From contig NZ_JANZKZ010000003.1 in NCBI RefSeq assembly GCF_025770725.1, positions 124,001 to 188,000 of the forward strand: a stretch of DNA of 64,000 nt, read 5' to 3'. The notes under the pieces were generated by a model. That model had not been told where the DNA came from. It was given only the letters and a program-made list of their open reading frames with translations, and did no database searches. The position numbers and the translations under genes are program-made. Origin of the DNA: Sulfurospirillum oryzae. GTDB taxonomy: Bacteria > Campylobacterota > Campylobacteria > Campylobacterales > Sulfurospirillaceae. This document shows positions 9,128 through 17,157 of the stretch, piece by piece (the first letter of the stretch is position 1; each line of letters begins with the position of its first letter).

Positions 9128-9634
9128 ATGGAACTAGCAGAAGAAAAAAAACAAGAAATAGAAAACTCTGAGCATAATTTAAAACTTCTTTATGAAGCAA
9201 AGAAAAGTGCTCTTGAAACAATGCTTAGAAGTGTGATTCCAGCTCAATTATCAAGTATAAAAACAGTCCTATGGATGAATTTTTTAATTATGGGTCTTGT
9301 TGCAAGAACCGATGAAGTCAAATGGGTTTCAATAAATACAGGAATTTTAGTTTCATCAGGTACGGCAATTATTTTTTGTTTATATGCATTTATCGCTTTT
9401 AGAGAAAAACACTTAGGTTCTTTATCAGATGTAAATGCTTTTTCAAAACCAGATTTTCCAAATAATGAATGGTCAAAATATCATGCTTTACTTGACTCTC
9501 TTCATTGTGTTGAAAAAGCTTTATTATTAAATACACAAACACAAAATAAAACTAGTGATCTCACAGCTATAGCAACTTGTTTTTCAATAGTGTCAATGTT
9601 ATTAGTCATTATAAAATATTCAAACCAATTATGA
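9128..9634 (+). CDS. Unknown membrane protein with N-terminal coiled coil, first of AT-rich cassette
   Basis: A 168-residue protein of no recognised family. Residues 1-40 are charged and helical (EEKKQEIENSEHNLKLLYEAKK), then three hydrophobic stretches appear at about 48-60, 72-92 and 145-163. Base composition is clearly more AT-rich than the flanking genes, suggesting transfer. Its stop overlaps the region of the ribosome site (GAGG) of the 39-residue proline-rich ORF, so the two are co-transcribed. The arrangement resembles SLATT-like or effector-type membrane proteins of accessory cassettes, but I cannot assign it. Confidence 0.7.
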   Translation: MELAEEKKQEIENSEHNLKLLYEAKKSALETMLRSVIPAQLSSIKTVLWMNFLIMGLVARTDEVKWVSINTGILVSSGTAIIFCLYAFIAFREKHLGSLSDVNAFSKPDFPNNEWSKYHALLDSLHCVEKALLLNTQTQNKTSDLTAIATCFSIVSMLLVIIKYSNQL

Positions 9635-9643
9635 GGAATAAAT

Positions 9644-9763
9644 ATGGCAGAAAAACCTACAACACCTATTAATACAGGTGGAAATACTACTAGAGGAACA
9701 TGCGATAGTAAGCGCCCAGTTTCACCACCACCTCCACCACCTCCACCACCAAAGAAAAAATGA
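9644..9763 (+). CDS. 39-residue polyproline microprotein
   Basis: ATG at 9644 follows GAGG at a good spacing, 10 bases after the stop of the upstream gene. The product is MAEKPTTPINTGGNTTRGTC, then DSKRPVS, then nine consecutive prolines and KKK. Nine prolines would stall ribosomes without EF-P, so expression should depend on EF-P. A perfect hairpin terminator follows 4 bases after the stop. The low-complexity, basic C-terminus suggests a binding partner or a leader-like role. No family recognised; its reality rests on ribosome site and operon position. Confidence 0.6.
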   Translation: MAEKPTTPINTGGNTTRGTCDSKRPVSPPPPPPPPPKKK

Positions 9764-9766
9764 GTT

Positions 9767-9793
9767 TAGAGAAGATATGTGATATCTTCTCTA
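9767..9793 (+). terminator. Intrinsic terminator inside the AT-rich cassette
   Basis: Perfect 12-bp arms TAGAGAAGATAT and ATATCTTCTCTA around GTG, followed by TCTTTTT. It separates the first two genes of the cassette from the third. Confidence 0.85.
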
Positions 9794-9825
9794 TCTTTTT
9801 GATAAAATATTTAAGGACATAAATT

Positions 9826-10257
9826 GTGGATTTTATTACTAAAGTAGCTGATTTAAAAAATTTACAAGATTTAAGTAAAATATTAGTACTTCCAATGTTG
9901 AGTGTTGCATATATAGCAAATAGTAGTTTTGAATTATCATATAAAGATACCAAAATTACATTAGAAACATTGGATTTGTTTATACCAATTGTAGGAATAT
10001 TTATTATTTTTATTTGTAAAACATTATATTGTTCATTTATTGCACTTATTGTAAATTTTTTTTTGAGTATGATAGATATATTTTGGACTAAAGGAGTAGT
10101 AACTCTTGTATTAATATTGTCACTTCTTTCCTTAGGTTTTGCAGGAATTTTTGCCTATGATACAATGCCTCAACTACAAAATATTAATAAACTTTGGTTT
10201 TATGCTTCTTTTGTTACAAGTTTTTATCTACATTCTCAATTAGAAAATTATAAATAA
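9826..10257 (+). CDS. Unknown integral membrane protein, third of AT-rich cassette
   Basis: A 143-residue protein starting at GTG 9826 with AAGGA upstream. Four hydrophobic segments are visible (about residues 22-32, 50-75, 88-108, 120-135), and the N-terminus is amphipathic. Very AT-rich, with codon use unlike the flanking genes. Separated from the previous two ORFs by a terminator, so it probably has its own promoter in the 9793-9820 gap or depends on readthrough. A near-copy of the dispersed palindrome sits right at its stop (10257), marking the edge of the cassette. Function unknown. Confidence 0.7.
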   Translation: MDFITKVADLKNLQDLSKILVLPMLSVAYIANSSFELSYKDTKITLETLDLFIPIVGIFIIFICKTLYCSFIALIVNFFLSMIDIFWTKGVVTLVLILSLLSLGFAGIFAYDTMPQLQNINKLWFYASFVTSFYLHSQLENYK

Positions 10258-10284
10258 TACATGTAAAGATTTTCTTTCCCTCAT

Positions 10285-10890
10285 TCAAACCAACACAATC
10301 CCCATTAATTCAAGCAGTTGAAGCGCCTCGTATCGGCTAAAAATGGCTCCTTTGAGGTGATTCGTGCGCAGATCGATCATCGTGTTACTTGCATCCGTAA
10401 AATTGGCGTATTCCAGATGGGTGTTGCCAAAGAGGGTACCTTTGAGGTCAGAGCCTCGAAAGTCTGATTTTTCGAGGTTTGCGCTTCTAAAGTCGGCTTC
10501 GGTTATACGGCATTCGCTCATCACAAGTCCGTTTAGGGTTAAGCCAAAAAAATTGCTGTCACCCAGAAGGCAGTCACGAAACTGAAGGGGTTCGATGGAG
10601 AGAAGGCTCTCCCAGTTTGCCATCGTCCAGTCGATGCCTATCATTTTGCATGAGGAGAATTGAACTGCGTTTAGTTTGGTGTCGGTGAGTTTCATAAGGC
10701 TTAGATTGCAGTTTTCAAAACGACACCCGATAAATCTGCACGATGAGAAAAAGGTTTCACTAAAGTCGCAAGAGACAAAGGTGCAGTCGTCAAACTCCGC
10801 TTTGGTGATCTTTTGTTTGTGCAGATTCACACCTGTGAAATTTTCTGCAAATACGTCCATTTTATCGGTGATACATAAAGAAGCCATCAT
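10285..10890 (-). CDS. Qnr-like pentapeptide-repeat protein
   Basis: About 201 residues built almost wholly of pentapeptide repeats (A/C-D/N-L/F-x-x), for example CDFSETFFSSCRFIGCRFEN and ADFRSANLEKSDFRGSDLKG. The break around residues 100-115 and the C-terminal helix LQLLELMGIVLV match the plan of Qnr proteins, which fold as a DNA-mimicking right-handed beta-helix and protect gyrase from quinolones. A gyrase-protecting role is therefore possible; other pentapeptide proteins have unrelated roles. It lies 8 bases downstream of the RelA/SpoT-domain gene on the same strand, so they are likely co-transcribed. Confidence 0.8.
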   Translation of the reverse strand: MMASLCITDKMDVFAENFTGVNLHKQKITKAEFDDCTFVSCDFSETFFSSCRFIGCRFENCNLSLMKLTDTKLNAVQFSSCKMIGIDWTMANWESLLSIEPLQFRDCLLGDSNFFGLTLNGLVMSECRITEADFRSANLEKSDFRGSDLKGTLFGNTHLEYANFTDASNTMIDLRTNHLKGAIFSRYEALQLLELMGIVLV

Positions 10891-10897
10891 TTAAAGC

Positions 10898-11998
10898 TTA
10901 TTTACTCGTAATTTCTCTGTATATTTTCATTGCTAATGCCACTGCTTCGTCTTTTTCTTGGAGTGAAACATCGGGAAAAAATGCTTTGAGTCCTTCTTTA
11001 TGGTTGGTTTCTAAAAATTCCATCATTAATGCGTATCCTATGATAAGACCATCTTTTTGATCGAAATGTTTTTGAAACCTATCCAATAAAATAGCCCTAA
11101 GTTGTGCCCATTTGAGGATGAACTGTTTGATAAGCTCTTTGTTCTTTCGAATAGAGTTTTGAACTTCAAGAATCTCTTTATATGCTGTAAATTTATTGAT
11201 AATATTTAGGGTGAAACTGATAATGGCTTCTTGCATCTGTTCTGAAAAAGCGACATTTTTGAGTGCTAATGTTTCGATGATGTGCGTTTCGATCTCTTCC
11301 AAATCGCCTGATTGCTCGATGAAGAGTTTGAGGCTTTCGGCGTTAATGTCGGTATTTTCAAACCCCTGTTTGGAGATGGTTTCAACATAGTTGTGAATGT
11401 CGAGTTTCAGCCTGCTAAACTCATCATCGGCAATTTCAAGCATACTCGCAATACGTGAGAATTTTCTACGAAATTCCCTAGGAACGGCGATGTTCGACTT
11501 GTAGCCTATGTCGTGCTCTATCTCTGCCCATGCATGTTGGAGAATGGTTCGCACTTGGATTTCAAATTTGAGATTTTTGTAGTTTTTATACTCTCTAAGC
11601 TGTGCTCTTTCATCATTAATAGAGCAGATGATGTGGTAGGAGAGGTAGCCAAAGCGGTCGGGATCGAGTATTTTCTTTTTGTCGATGGAGTTGACTTCGT
11701 CTATTTTGAACTCTTTAAAAATAAGATTGACAATCTTTTCAACATCAATTTCAAAATAGCTGATGATGCGGCAACCCACAATATCGGTGATCTCGCTAAG
11801 GTCTTGGTACTTGTTTTTCCCGTCAATTTTTTTCGATAAGCTGCTTTTTTCTTTGACGCGATTTTCAATGGAGTGGTAAGAAATTTTCTCTTGTTCAAGC
11901 AGTTCTTTGAGTAAGATGTCCATTTTGTCGCTAAAGCTTTCATACTGTTTGAGCTCTTTTTCAAACTTAGCTATGAGATGATGTTTGTTGTTTTCCAA
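10898..11998 (-). CDS. RelA/SpoT synthetase-domain protein
   Basis: About 366 residues from TTG 11998, which has AGGAG 7 bases upstream; an upstream in-frame TTG at 12025 lacks one. The N-terminal half is a (p)ppGpp-synthetase fold: DIVGCRIISYF, DPDRFGYLSYHI and the EIQVRTILQHAWAEIEHDIGY signature. There is no HD hydrolase, TGS or ACT domain, so it resembles small alarmone synthetases, with a C-terminal helical region of unknown role (about residues 210-366). Possible activities are alarmone synthesis or, as in some toxSAS proteins, nucleotide or tRNA pyrophosphorylation. Upstream partner of the pentapeptide gene. Confidence 0.8.
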   Translation of the reverse strand: MENNKHHLIAKFEKELKQYESFSDKMDILLKELLEQEKISYHSIENRVKEKSSLSKKIDGKNKYQDLSEITDIVGCRIISYFEIDVEKIVNLIFKEFKIDEVNSIDKKKILDPDRFGYLSYHIICSINDERAQLREYKNYKNLKFEIQVRTILQHAWAEIEHDIGYKSNIAVPREFRRKFSRIASMLEIADDEFSRLKLDIHNYVETISKQGFENTDINAESLKLFIEQSGDLEEIETHIIETLALKNVAFSEQMQEAIISFTLNIINKFTAYKEILEVQNSIRKNKELIKQFILKWAQLRAILLDRFQKHFDQKDGLIIGYALMMEFLETNHKEGLKAFFPDVSLQEKDEAVALAMKIYREITSK

Positions 11999-12137
11999 AA
12001 GAACTCCTAATAAGAGATAAATCAATTTATTTTATAGTATACGAGCTTAAGATTGTGCGAAATGAGGTTGAGTGTTTTCTTTAAGCCCAACTCTTATACA
12101 ATTAAGAAGTATTAACCAACTTCAAAAAGGAGAGAAC

Positions 12138-12233
12138 ATGGCGAAAAGTAAAGATATGAAAAAAGAAGTTAAAAAGAAACCAGAGAAGTCGTTAAAAGAG
12201 AAGCGCGAAGAGAAAAAAGCGAAGAAAGCTTAG
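12138..12233 (+). CDS. 31-residue lysine-rich basic protein
   Basis: ATG at 12138 follows AAAGGAGA. The 31 codons encode an almost entirely Lys/Glu/Ala peptide (MAKSKDMKKEVKKKPEKSLK, then EKREEKKAKKA) likely to form a charged helix. It is followed by a hairpin. Small basic proteins of this kind may bind nucleic acid; no function is assigned. The ribosome site and terminator argue that it is expressed. Confidence 0.55.
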   Translation: MAKSKDMKKEVKKKPEKSLKEKREEKKAKKA

Positions 12234-12246
12234 TTATCAACAACAT

Positions 12247-12277
12247 TGACAAGAAGGATGAAAAATTCCTCTTGTCA
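12247..12277. terminator. Hairpin between the 31-aa ORF and the HxlR gene
   Basis: Arms TGACAAGAAGGA and TTCCTCTTGTCA (one bulge) around a short A-rich loop, between two convergent genes. No strong T-run on the plus strand. Confidence 0.5.
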
Positions 12278-12295
12278 CGACTTACACCACATAAA

Positions 12296-12673
12296 TCATT
12301 GTTTATCGGCTAATTTTGCTTCGCAAACAGCACCATTTGTAAATTCCCCACACTCTTTAACATACTCAATTCCCCAGTCAAACATCTCTTTTAGCACAGG
12401 GCGAAGCTTCTCGCCAATAGGCGTGAGCGAATAGACAACTTTAGGAGGAATTTCAGGAAAAACAACACGCTTAATCAGCTTTTTTTCTTCCAAATCCCGC
12501 AGTTTGACGGTCAGTGTCTTTTGGGTAATGTCACAGACCTCTTCAAATAAGTCTTTGTAACGTTTTTCACCATCAAGTAAATGCCAGATGATGCCCAGTT
12601 TCCATTTATCATTAAAAATATCTTGTGCGATGGCGACAGAGCATTTGTACTCTTTGTCATTAACCAAATACAT
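12296..12673 (-). CDS. HxlR-family transcriptional regulator
   Basis: A 125-residue MarR-like winged-helix protein with the HxlR pattern: conserved N-terminal cysteine (YKCSVAIAQDIFNDKWKLGI), recognition helix region ITQKTLTVKLRDLEEKKLI, and wing RVVFPEIPPKVVYSLTPIG. HxlR proteins often sense quinones, aldehydes or disulfide stress through this cysteine. It is divergent from the MdaB/quinol monooxygenase/nitroreductase operon, which makes that operon its probable target. A copy of the intergenic hairpin repeat lies between them. Confidence 0.88.
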   Translation of the reverse strand: MYLVNDKEYKCSVAIAQDIFNDKWKLGIIWHLLDGEKRYKDLFEEVCDITQKTLTVKLRDLEEKKLIKRVVFPEIPPKVVYSLTPIGEKLRPVLKEMFDWGIEYVKECGEFTNGAVCEAKLADKQ

Positions 12674-12688
12674 CGTGCTCCTTTTTTA

Positions 12689-12800
12689 CCTTTACACGCC
12701 TTTAGAGCCAAGCTCTAAAGACTACGCTAACGCTGAGTTCACTTCGGCAGTGAGCCCGCGCACTTTTAGTGCTTTTTATTTTGCAAATTGAGTTTAGCGA
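12689..12800 (-). repeat. Intergenic hairpin repeat, copy 1 (inverted)
   Basis: Contains CTTTAGAGC-CAA-GCTCTAAAG (12699-ish), the shared core GCGTTAGCGTAGT on the reverse strand and the hairpin GCACTTTTAGTGC. Read on the minus strand it aligns with the elements at 23935, 38947, 48776 and 50230. Confidence 0.7.
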
Positions 12801-12849
12801 AAGTTTATTTGTATTATACCATATTTACACAATTTTACTATTACATTAC

Positions 12850-12900
12850 AAAAGTATCGTAAGGGTATTTTAAGTACACACCTCTTATACTTCTTTTAAT
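12850..12900. promoter_or_regulatory. Candidate regulatory region of the mdaB operon
   Basis: Repeated AAGTA/TACTT half-sites (AAGTATCG, AAGTACAC, TATACTTC) lie 30-70 bases before the mdaB start. They are plausible HxlR-type operator half-sites, but no perfect palindrome is present. Confidence 0.3.
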
Positions 12901-12921
12901 ATCTTAAGACAAAGGACAATC

Positions 12922-13515
12922 ATGAAAAATGTACTTATCATCAATGGTCATCAATACTATGCCCACATTGCAGAGGGGAAACTTACGCAGCTTTACATCG
13001 ATACAGCAGAAGAATTTTTAAAAAGCAAAGGTTTTAATGTTAAGCATGCAAAGGCTGAGAGTAACTATAACCCACTCGAAGAGGTCGAAAAATTTAAGTG
13101 GGCAGATTATTTTATTATCCAATATCCTGTTTATTGGATGGGTGTGCCTTGGATGATGAAAAAGTACATTGATGAAGTGTTCTCTGCTGGCACGAACAAT
13201 GGTATTTACGCCAGCGATGGACGAAGCCGCAGTGACGCAAGTAAGCGTTATGGTAGTGGCGGGTTGATGCAAGGCAAAAAGTATATGCTCTCCCTCACCT
13301 ACAACTGTCCCGTCACAGAGTTTGGAAACAAAGAGGGCTTTTTTGAGGGGCTGAGTCTTGATGCAGCCAACATCGCTACACATAAAACATGGCAATTCTG
13401 CGGTGCGACACCGATGGAAACGTACTCCGTGCATGACATCTTCAAGGGTGATCTTGACATTGAAGCAGAAAAGGCTAAATTTATCAAAGTATTAACCAAA
13501 AATTTCAGAGGATAA
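12922..13515 (+). CDS. mdaB: MdaB-like NAD(P)H:quinone reductase
   Basis: A 197-residue flavodoxin-like quinone reductase close to E. coli MdaB in length and motifs: VLIINGHQYY at the N-terminus, YFIIQYPVYWMGVPWMMKKY (about residues 62-81), and GLMQGKKYMLSLTYNCPVTEF. It reduces quinones by two electrons with NADPH and FAD, avoiding semiquinone radicals. It heads an operon with a quinol monooxygenase and a nitroreductase; the mdaB-ygiN adjacency also occurs in E. coli. The divergent HxlR gene is the likely regulator. Confidence 0.88.
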   Translation: MKNVLIINGHQYYAHIAEGKLTQLYIDTAEEFLKSKGFNVKHAKAESNYNPLEEVEKFKWADYFIIQYPVYWMGVPWMMKKYIDEVFSAGTNNGIYASDGRSRSDASKRYGSGGLMQGKKYMLSLTYNCPVTEFGNKEGFFEGLSLDAANIATHKTWQFCGATPMETYSVHDIFKGDLDIEAEKAKFIKVLTKNFRG

Positions 13516-13518
13516 GTG

Positions 13519-13812
13519 ATGGGAAAAGTCGTTATAATCGTAACACTGACACTCGAAGAGTCCAATAAAGAGGGCGTAATTGAGGCGTTTTCTGCTTTGC
13601 ATAATAATCTTCATCATGAAGACCATGGTTGTTTACAGTTCGATGTGCATAAAGACAACGAAAAAGAAAATACCTATGTTTTTGTAGAGACATGGGAGAG
13701 TGAAGCACTGTTAAATGTGTATATGAGTAAAGAGCCATTTAGGGCATTTCAAGCATTTCTAGCAGATAAAGTTGTAAGTTTATCCGTTCAACGATTGCAA
13801 AAAATTTTATAG
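13519..13812 (+). CDS. Antibiotic-biosynthesis-monooxygenase-domain protein (YgiN-like)
   Basis: About 97 residues forming a dimeric alpha-beta barrel of the ABM family: VVIIVTLTLEESNKEGVIEA, HEDHGCLQFDVHKDN, YVFVETWESEALLNVYM. ATG 13519 is chosen because AGAGG lies 7 bases upstream; GTG 13516 is the alternative. It starts 3 bases after mdaB, and such proteins oxidise quinols back to quinones, forming a quinone redox cycle with MdaB. Confidence 0.85.
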   Translation: MGKVVIIVTLTLEESNKEGVIEAFSALHNNLHHEDHGCLQFDVHKDNEKENTYVFVETWESEALLNVYMSKEPFRAFQAFLADKVVSLSVQRLQKIL

Positions 13813-13820
13813 GAGAAACT

Positions 13821-14576
13821 ATGGAAAATCCAACCATCAAACAGCTTCAAAATCGAAAATCGATCCGTCAATTTACCGGCGAAGTTATCAGCGATGAGAA
13901 CTTAGAACTTATCTTTAAAACGGCGCAACGCGCTCCAACTTCCATCAACGCGCAACAAATTAGCCTTGTTTACACGCGTGATAAAGCCAAGCTAGAGCAG
14001 ATTTCGCAGTTGTGCAACCATCAAGCACATATTGCCACTGCGGACGTGTTTGTGGGTATTGTCATCGACTTTAATCGCACCAATATCATTACCGAGAGCA
14101 TGGGGAAAAAACACGTCATTGAGCAGAGTGCTGAGGGCATTATGGTGGGTGCTGTCGATGCGGGCATCATGCTTATTCAGCTTCAAGTGGCTGCCGAAGC
14201 TTTGGGGTATGGCACAACCTGTATCGGAGCAGTGCGTGAAAATTCCGACAAGATGATACAGCTCTTTAACCTTCCACCCAAAACATTCTTAGCCGTAGGT
14301 TGCACCATCGGCGTTCCCACACAAGATGCTAAAAATGCTCCACTCAAACCACGCGTTGCACTCGAGAGCTTTGCAATGCAAGATAGCTACGATAGCGAAA
14401 AAGTGAAAAAGGGCGTGTTGGAGTATGATAAGGCCTTTAAAGCCTTCAGAGATGCAACAGGAAGCGGCTCCATGCCAACCTACGCGGAGATTACCTCAAA
14501 GGCATATTCGAGCATTTACTACCGAAAAACAGGCAAAGTTTTAATGGCACAAGGGTTTGCGTTTAAAGACGAATAA
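13821..14576 (+). CDS. NfsA-type NADPH nitroreductase/flavin reductase
   Basis: A 251-residue FMN enzyme of the NfsA/Frp group: N-terminal LQNRKSIRQFTGE, APTSINAQQISL, GYGTTCIGAVREN and the C-terminal extension seen in the NADPH-dependent subgroup. It reduces nitroaromatics, quinones or flavins. As the last gene of the operon, 8 bases after the monooxygenase, it fits a detoxification module controlled by the HxlR gene. Confidence 0.87.
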   Translation: MENPTIKQLQNRKSIRQFTGEVISDENLELIFKTAQRAPTSINAQQISLVYTRDKAKLEQISQLCNHQAHIATADVFVGIVIDFNRTNIITESMGKKHVIEQSAEGIMVGAVDAGIMLIQLQVAAEALGYGTTCIGAVRENSDKMIQLFNLPPKTFLAVGCTIGVPTQDAKNAPLKPRVALESFAMQDSYDSEKVKKGVLEYDKAFKAFRDATGSGSMPTYAEITSKAYSSIYYRKTGKVLMAQGFAFKDE

Positions 14577-14591
14577 TTTTTGATACACAGA

Positions 14592-14615
14592 CAGGGATAT
14601 GAAACCATATCCCTG
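14592..14615. terminator. Bidirectional hairpin between convergent genes
   Basis: Perfect 10-bp arms CAGGGATATG and CATATCCCTG around AAAC, between the nitroreductase stop and the end of the convergent LysE-type gene. No T-run on the plus strand. Confidence 0.6.
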
Positions 14616-14627
14616 CAAAGCGTGAAG

Positions 14628-15242
14628 TTATTGTTTTGCTGTTGCAAGCGAAAAACCAAAAAAGAGAAAAGTCATACTAGCCCCTTTGTTAATGATTTTT
14701 CCGCCGCGCTGGGAGGTCAGCCACGTTCGTGCTTTGCGAGCAAAAAATGCGTACAAACAATGAATAATGACCACTAAAGAACTATAAGTTAAGACTAAAA
14801 TAGAAAATTGCATGACGTAATTGATTTCATTTTGATTAATAAATTGTGGGAAAATAGAGAGAAAGAAAAAGATCGCTTTGGGATTGGTGAGTTGCAAAGA
14901 CAAACCTTCAAGAAAGCGTTTGCTAAAACTTGCTTTGTGCAGATGTTGCCCTTCTAGGTTTAGGGGAGGTGCTTTCCATAGTTTTATACCAAGATACAGA
15001 AGGTACAAAGCTCCAGCAAATTTTAAAATGGTAAAGATAGTGGCTGAAGTCGCTAGCAAAACCCCAAGACTCGTTGCAGAAATGGCCGCGATAATAAGCG
15101 CTCCAATTGCGATACCCAAAATGCCACCAAAGGTTCCTTTTAAACCATATCTTAGCGCATTGGTTAGCGTCATAACAACACCAGGACCAGGACTTAGAAC
15201 GGTTAGTGTTGCCATCACTAAAAAAAGCAAATAGAGATTCAT
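14628..15242 (-). CDS. LysE/RhtB-family exporter
   Basis: A 204-residue, six-span protein with the family start LSPGPGVVMTLTNALRYGLK (residues about 17-36), YLLYLGIKLW and NPKAIFFFLSIFPQFI. The PGP motif makes it a more canonical LysE/RhtB member than the copy at 6199. Exports amino acids such as homoserine or threonine in studied members; substrate here unknown. Single gene, convergent with the quinone operon. Confidence 0.88.
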   Translation of the reverse strand: MNLYLLFLVMATLTVLSPGPGVVMTLTNALRYGLKGTFGGILGIAIGALIIAAISATSLGVLLATSATIFTILKFAGALYLLYLGIKLWKAPPLNLEGQHLHKASFSKRFLEGLSLQLTNPKAIFFFLSIFPQFINQNEINYVMQFSILVLTYSSLVVIIHCLYAFFARKARTWLTSQRGGKIINKGASMTFLFFGFSLATAKQ

Positions 15243-15270
15243 GTGATTTTACTCCTTAACCTTAGTAATC

Positions 15271-15425
15271 TAGTATGAATAACTCTAACGCAAAGCATCT
15301 TAAGTGTTCATAATAAGTTATGAATTGTAAAACGATACTTTGTTTTAAAAGGTCTATTTTCGTTACACTATCTCCCTAAAAATTTTTACATGTAAACGTT
15401 GGAAAGTAGACTTTAGGAATGCATG
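15271..15425 (+). repeat. Diverged duplicate of the tex upstream region
   Basis: Aligns base by base, at roughly three-quarters identity, with 17158-17310, the tex leader. Shared blocks include AAAGCATCTTAAGT, TTCATAA, GTTACA, CCCTAAAAATTTTTACATG and GGAAAGTAGACTTTAGGAAT (the tex copy reads GACTTTATGAAT and carries the start codon). Together the copies flank the receiver gene as direct repeats. No tex coding sequence follows this copy. Confidence 0.8.
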
Positions 15426-15447
15426 TATTTTCTTGTTTGTGATTCGG

Positions 15448-17130
15448 TTAACTGTACAACAAAATATTTTTAACGTCGTTTGCGTACAGAGGTTTTTCGA
15501 TGATGTGCGCATTGAGGCTGTGAAGGTGCTCTTTTTCTTTAGCTGCCTCATGTTGTGAGGCAACAAGGTAGTAACGGTTGTATCTTTGTAAAGGAGCGAG
15601 GGCTCTTTTTTTAGAATTTTGTTTTAGAAAATACTTGAGATAAACCAATCCCGAAGCAAATACATTCGTAGAAAAATCATAATCAATTACCAGCTTATCG
15701 ACTTTATTGTTCCCAATCCAATCTTCAAAAAAAGTGGTTTTAGAAAAGCAGAAAATTTTGGTATGGGTACAGATCTGCTCGTATTTTTCTTTAAAGTGGG
15801 CAAGGAAATCTATGTCTAAAGACAAAACGGCTAAATATTGAAAGTCGTTTTCTGCTAGCTTTTTGTAGGTTGTTTGGTCTATTTTTTTGAGGTGCAAAAG
15901 GATATTGCTTGTGGTAGGAATAACATCTGGTAGGTGTTTTTTCATGTAGCTTGAAATCTCTTTTGAACTCAGCACTTTATAAAGTAAATGCCTCTCGATT
16001 TCCCCAGTAATGTAATGTTGCATTTTATTGAAATGAATAGCGACACTGTTATACTTTTCGTAAAGTTCTTTAAATAAGTTAGCGGCGTTTTTAAATTGTG
16101 GAAGATCGCGCTCTAATGAATTATTGCGGCAGTAGTCACTTATCCATTGTGAGAACTCTTCAATCTCTTTTGTATAGGCAAGTAATTCAGATAAATATTC
16201 ATCTCTAATAGCATAATCAATTTTCTCAAAGTGCTCAAGAAGCGGCTCCATGTAAGGGCTCAGTAGGGCATATTTTTTAGGTCGATAGTGTATAACTTTA
16301 TTGCGTAAAATTGACGCTTTGTTGTTGATAGGCGAGAGGAGTTCTTCCATAATTGAATGGTAGGGGATCTCTTTTTTTTCAGCCAACAATTCCTTACAAC
16401 TCTCAATAGAATCGTTAATGCACGCTTTGAGGGCTAAGGTAAAGTTATGCTGTTTGTTTGAGACGCTGTTTAAGGCAGCCTTCAATTCATTTTGGCTGAG
16501 TTTCAACGTGATATTTGATGCTTTGAACAGATCATCAATCATCGCGTAAAAAACAAACTCTATCTCATCTTCGGGTATAACGTGGGAGGCATCGAGGTAT
16601 GCATCTAAGAGTGCTTCAAATTTTTTTTCATTGATTTGATGCCCAATAGGGTGTTTTTGACAGATATTTTGCAGCGCTTTAGTGATTTGTGTTTTATGGG
16701 AAGCGTATTTTTTTTGCGCATGCGCCTTTTTTTCGTGATGCTTTCTTACCAATTCGTTTAAAGACATGTTAAAAGAGAGATGATTAAAAGGTTTTTGAAT
16801 CGTTCCAATGGTATGTTTTTTTGTACTGTGCTTAATAACATCTTCGTTTGCAGTGATAAAAACAGTCAGAATTTTTTGATGTAAGTTGGTATCAATAAGC
16901 ACTTCGACTAAATCGTCGCCATTGAGATGGGGCATATTAATATCGCTAATGAGCATAGAGATATTTCTATTTTTACCCATAATTTCAAAAGCTTCCATCC
17001 CGTCGTGGGCATAATGTATTTTGCTTTCTTCAAAACAATAATGATCGAACTTATTTTCAAGTAATGCTTTGGTGATGACTTTTAAAACAAGATTGCTATC
17101 ATCTGCTATTAACACTTCTATCGTCTGCAT
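15448..17130 (-). CDS. Response regulator with N-terminal receiver and C-terminal receiver-like domain
   Basis: A 560-residue protein. Residues 1-130 are a complete receiver: acidic pair at 10-11 (IADDSN), phosphoacceptor Asp63 (ISDINMP), FITAN and IQKPF. The middle (130-420) is mostly helical with no recognised output. Residues about 430-560 look like a second, degenerate receiver (LVIDYDFSTN, YYLVAS, HIIEKPL). No DNA-binding, GGDEF or methyl-accepting module is seen, so the output is unknown and a scaffold role is possible. Flanked by direct repeats of the tex leader; no partner kinase is adjacent. Confidence 0.78.
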   Translation of the reverse strand: MQTIEVLIADDSNLVLKVITKALLENKFDHYCFEESKIHYAHDGMEAFEIMGKNRNISMLISDINMPHLNGDDLVEVLIDTNLHQKILTVFITANEDVIKHSTKKHTIGTIQKPFNHLSFNMSLNELVRKHHEKKAHAQKKYASHKTQITKALQNICQKHPIGHQINEKKFEALLDAYLDASHVIPEDEIEFVFYAMIDDLFKASNITLKLSQNELKAALNSVSNKQHNFTLALKACINDSIESCKELLAEKKEIPYHSIMEELLSPINNKASILRNKVIHYRPKKYALLSPYMEPLLEHFEKIDYAIRDEYLSELLAYTKEIEEFSQWISDYCRNNSLERDLPQFKNAANLFKELYEKYNSVAIHFNKMQHYITGEIERHLLYKVLSSKEISSYMKKHLPDVIPTTSNILLHLKKIDQTTYKKLAENDFQYLAVLSLDIDFLAHFKEKYEQICTHTKIFCFSKTTFFEDWIGNNKVDKLVIDYDFSTNVFASGLVYLKYFLKQNSKKRALAPLQRYNRYYLVASQHEAAKEKEHLHSLNAHIIEKPLYANDVKNILLYS

Positions 17131-17157
17131 GCCTAATTTTCCAAAACTTTAACAGTA

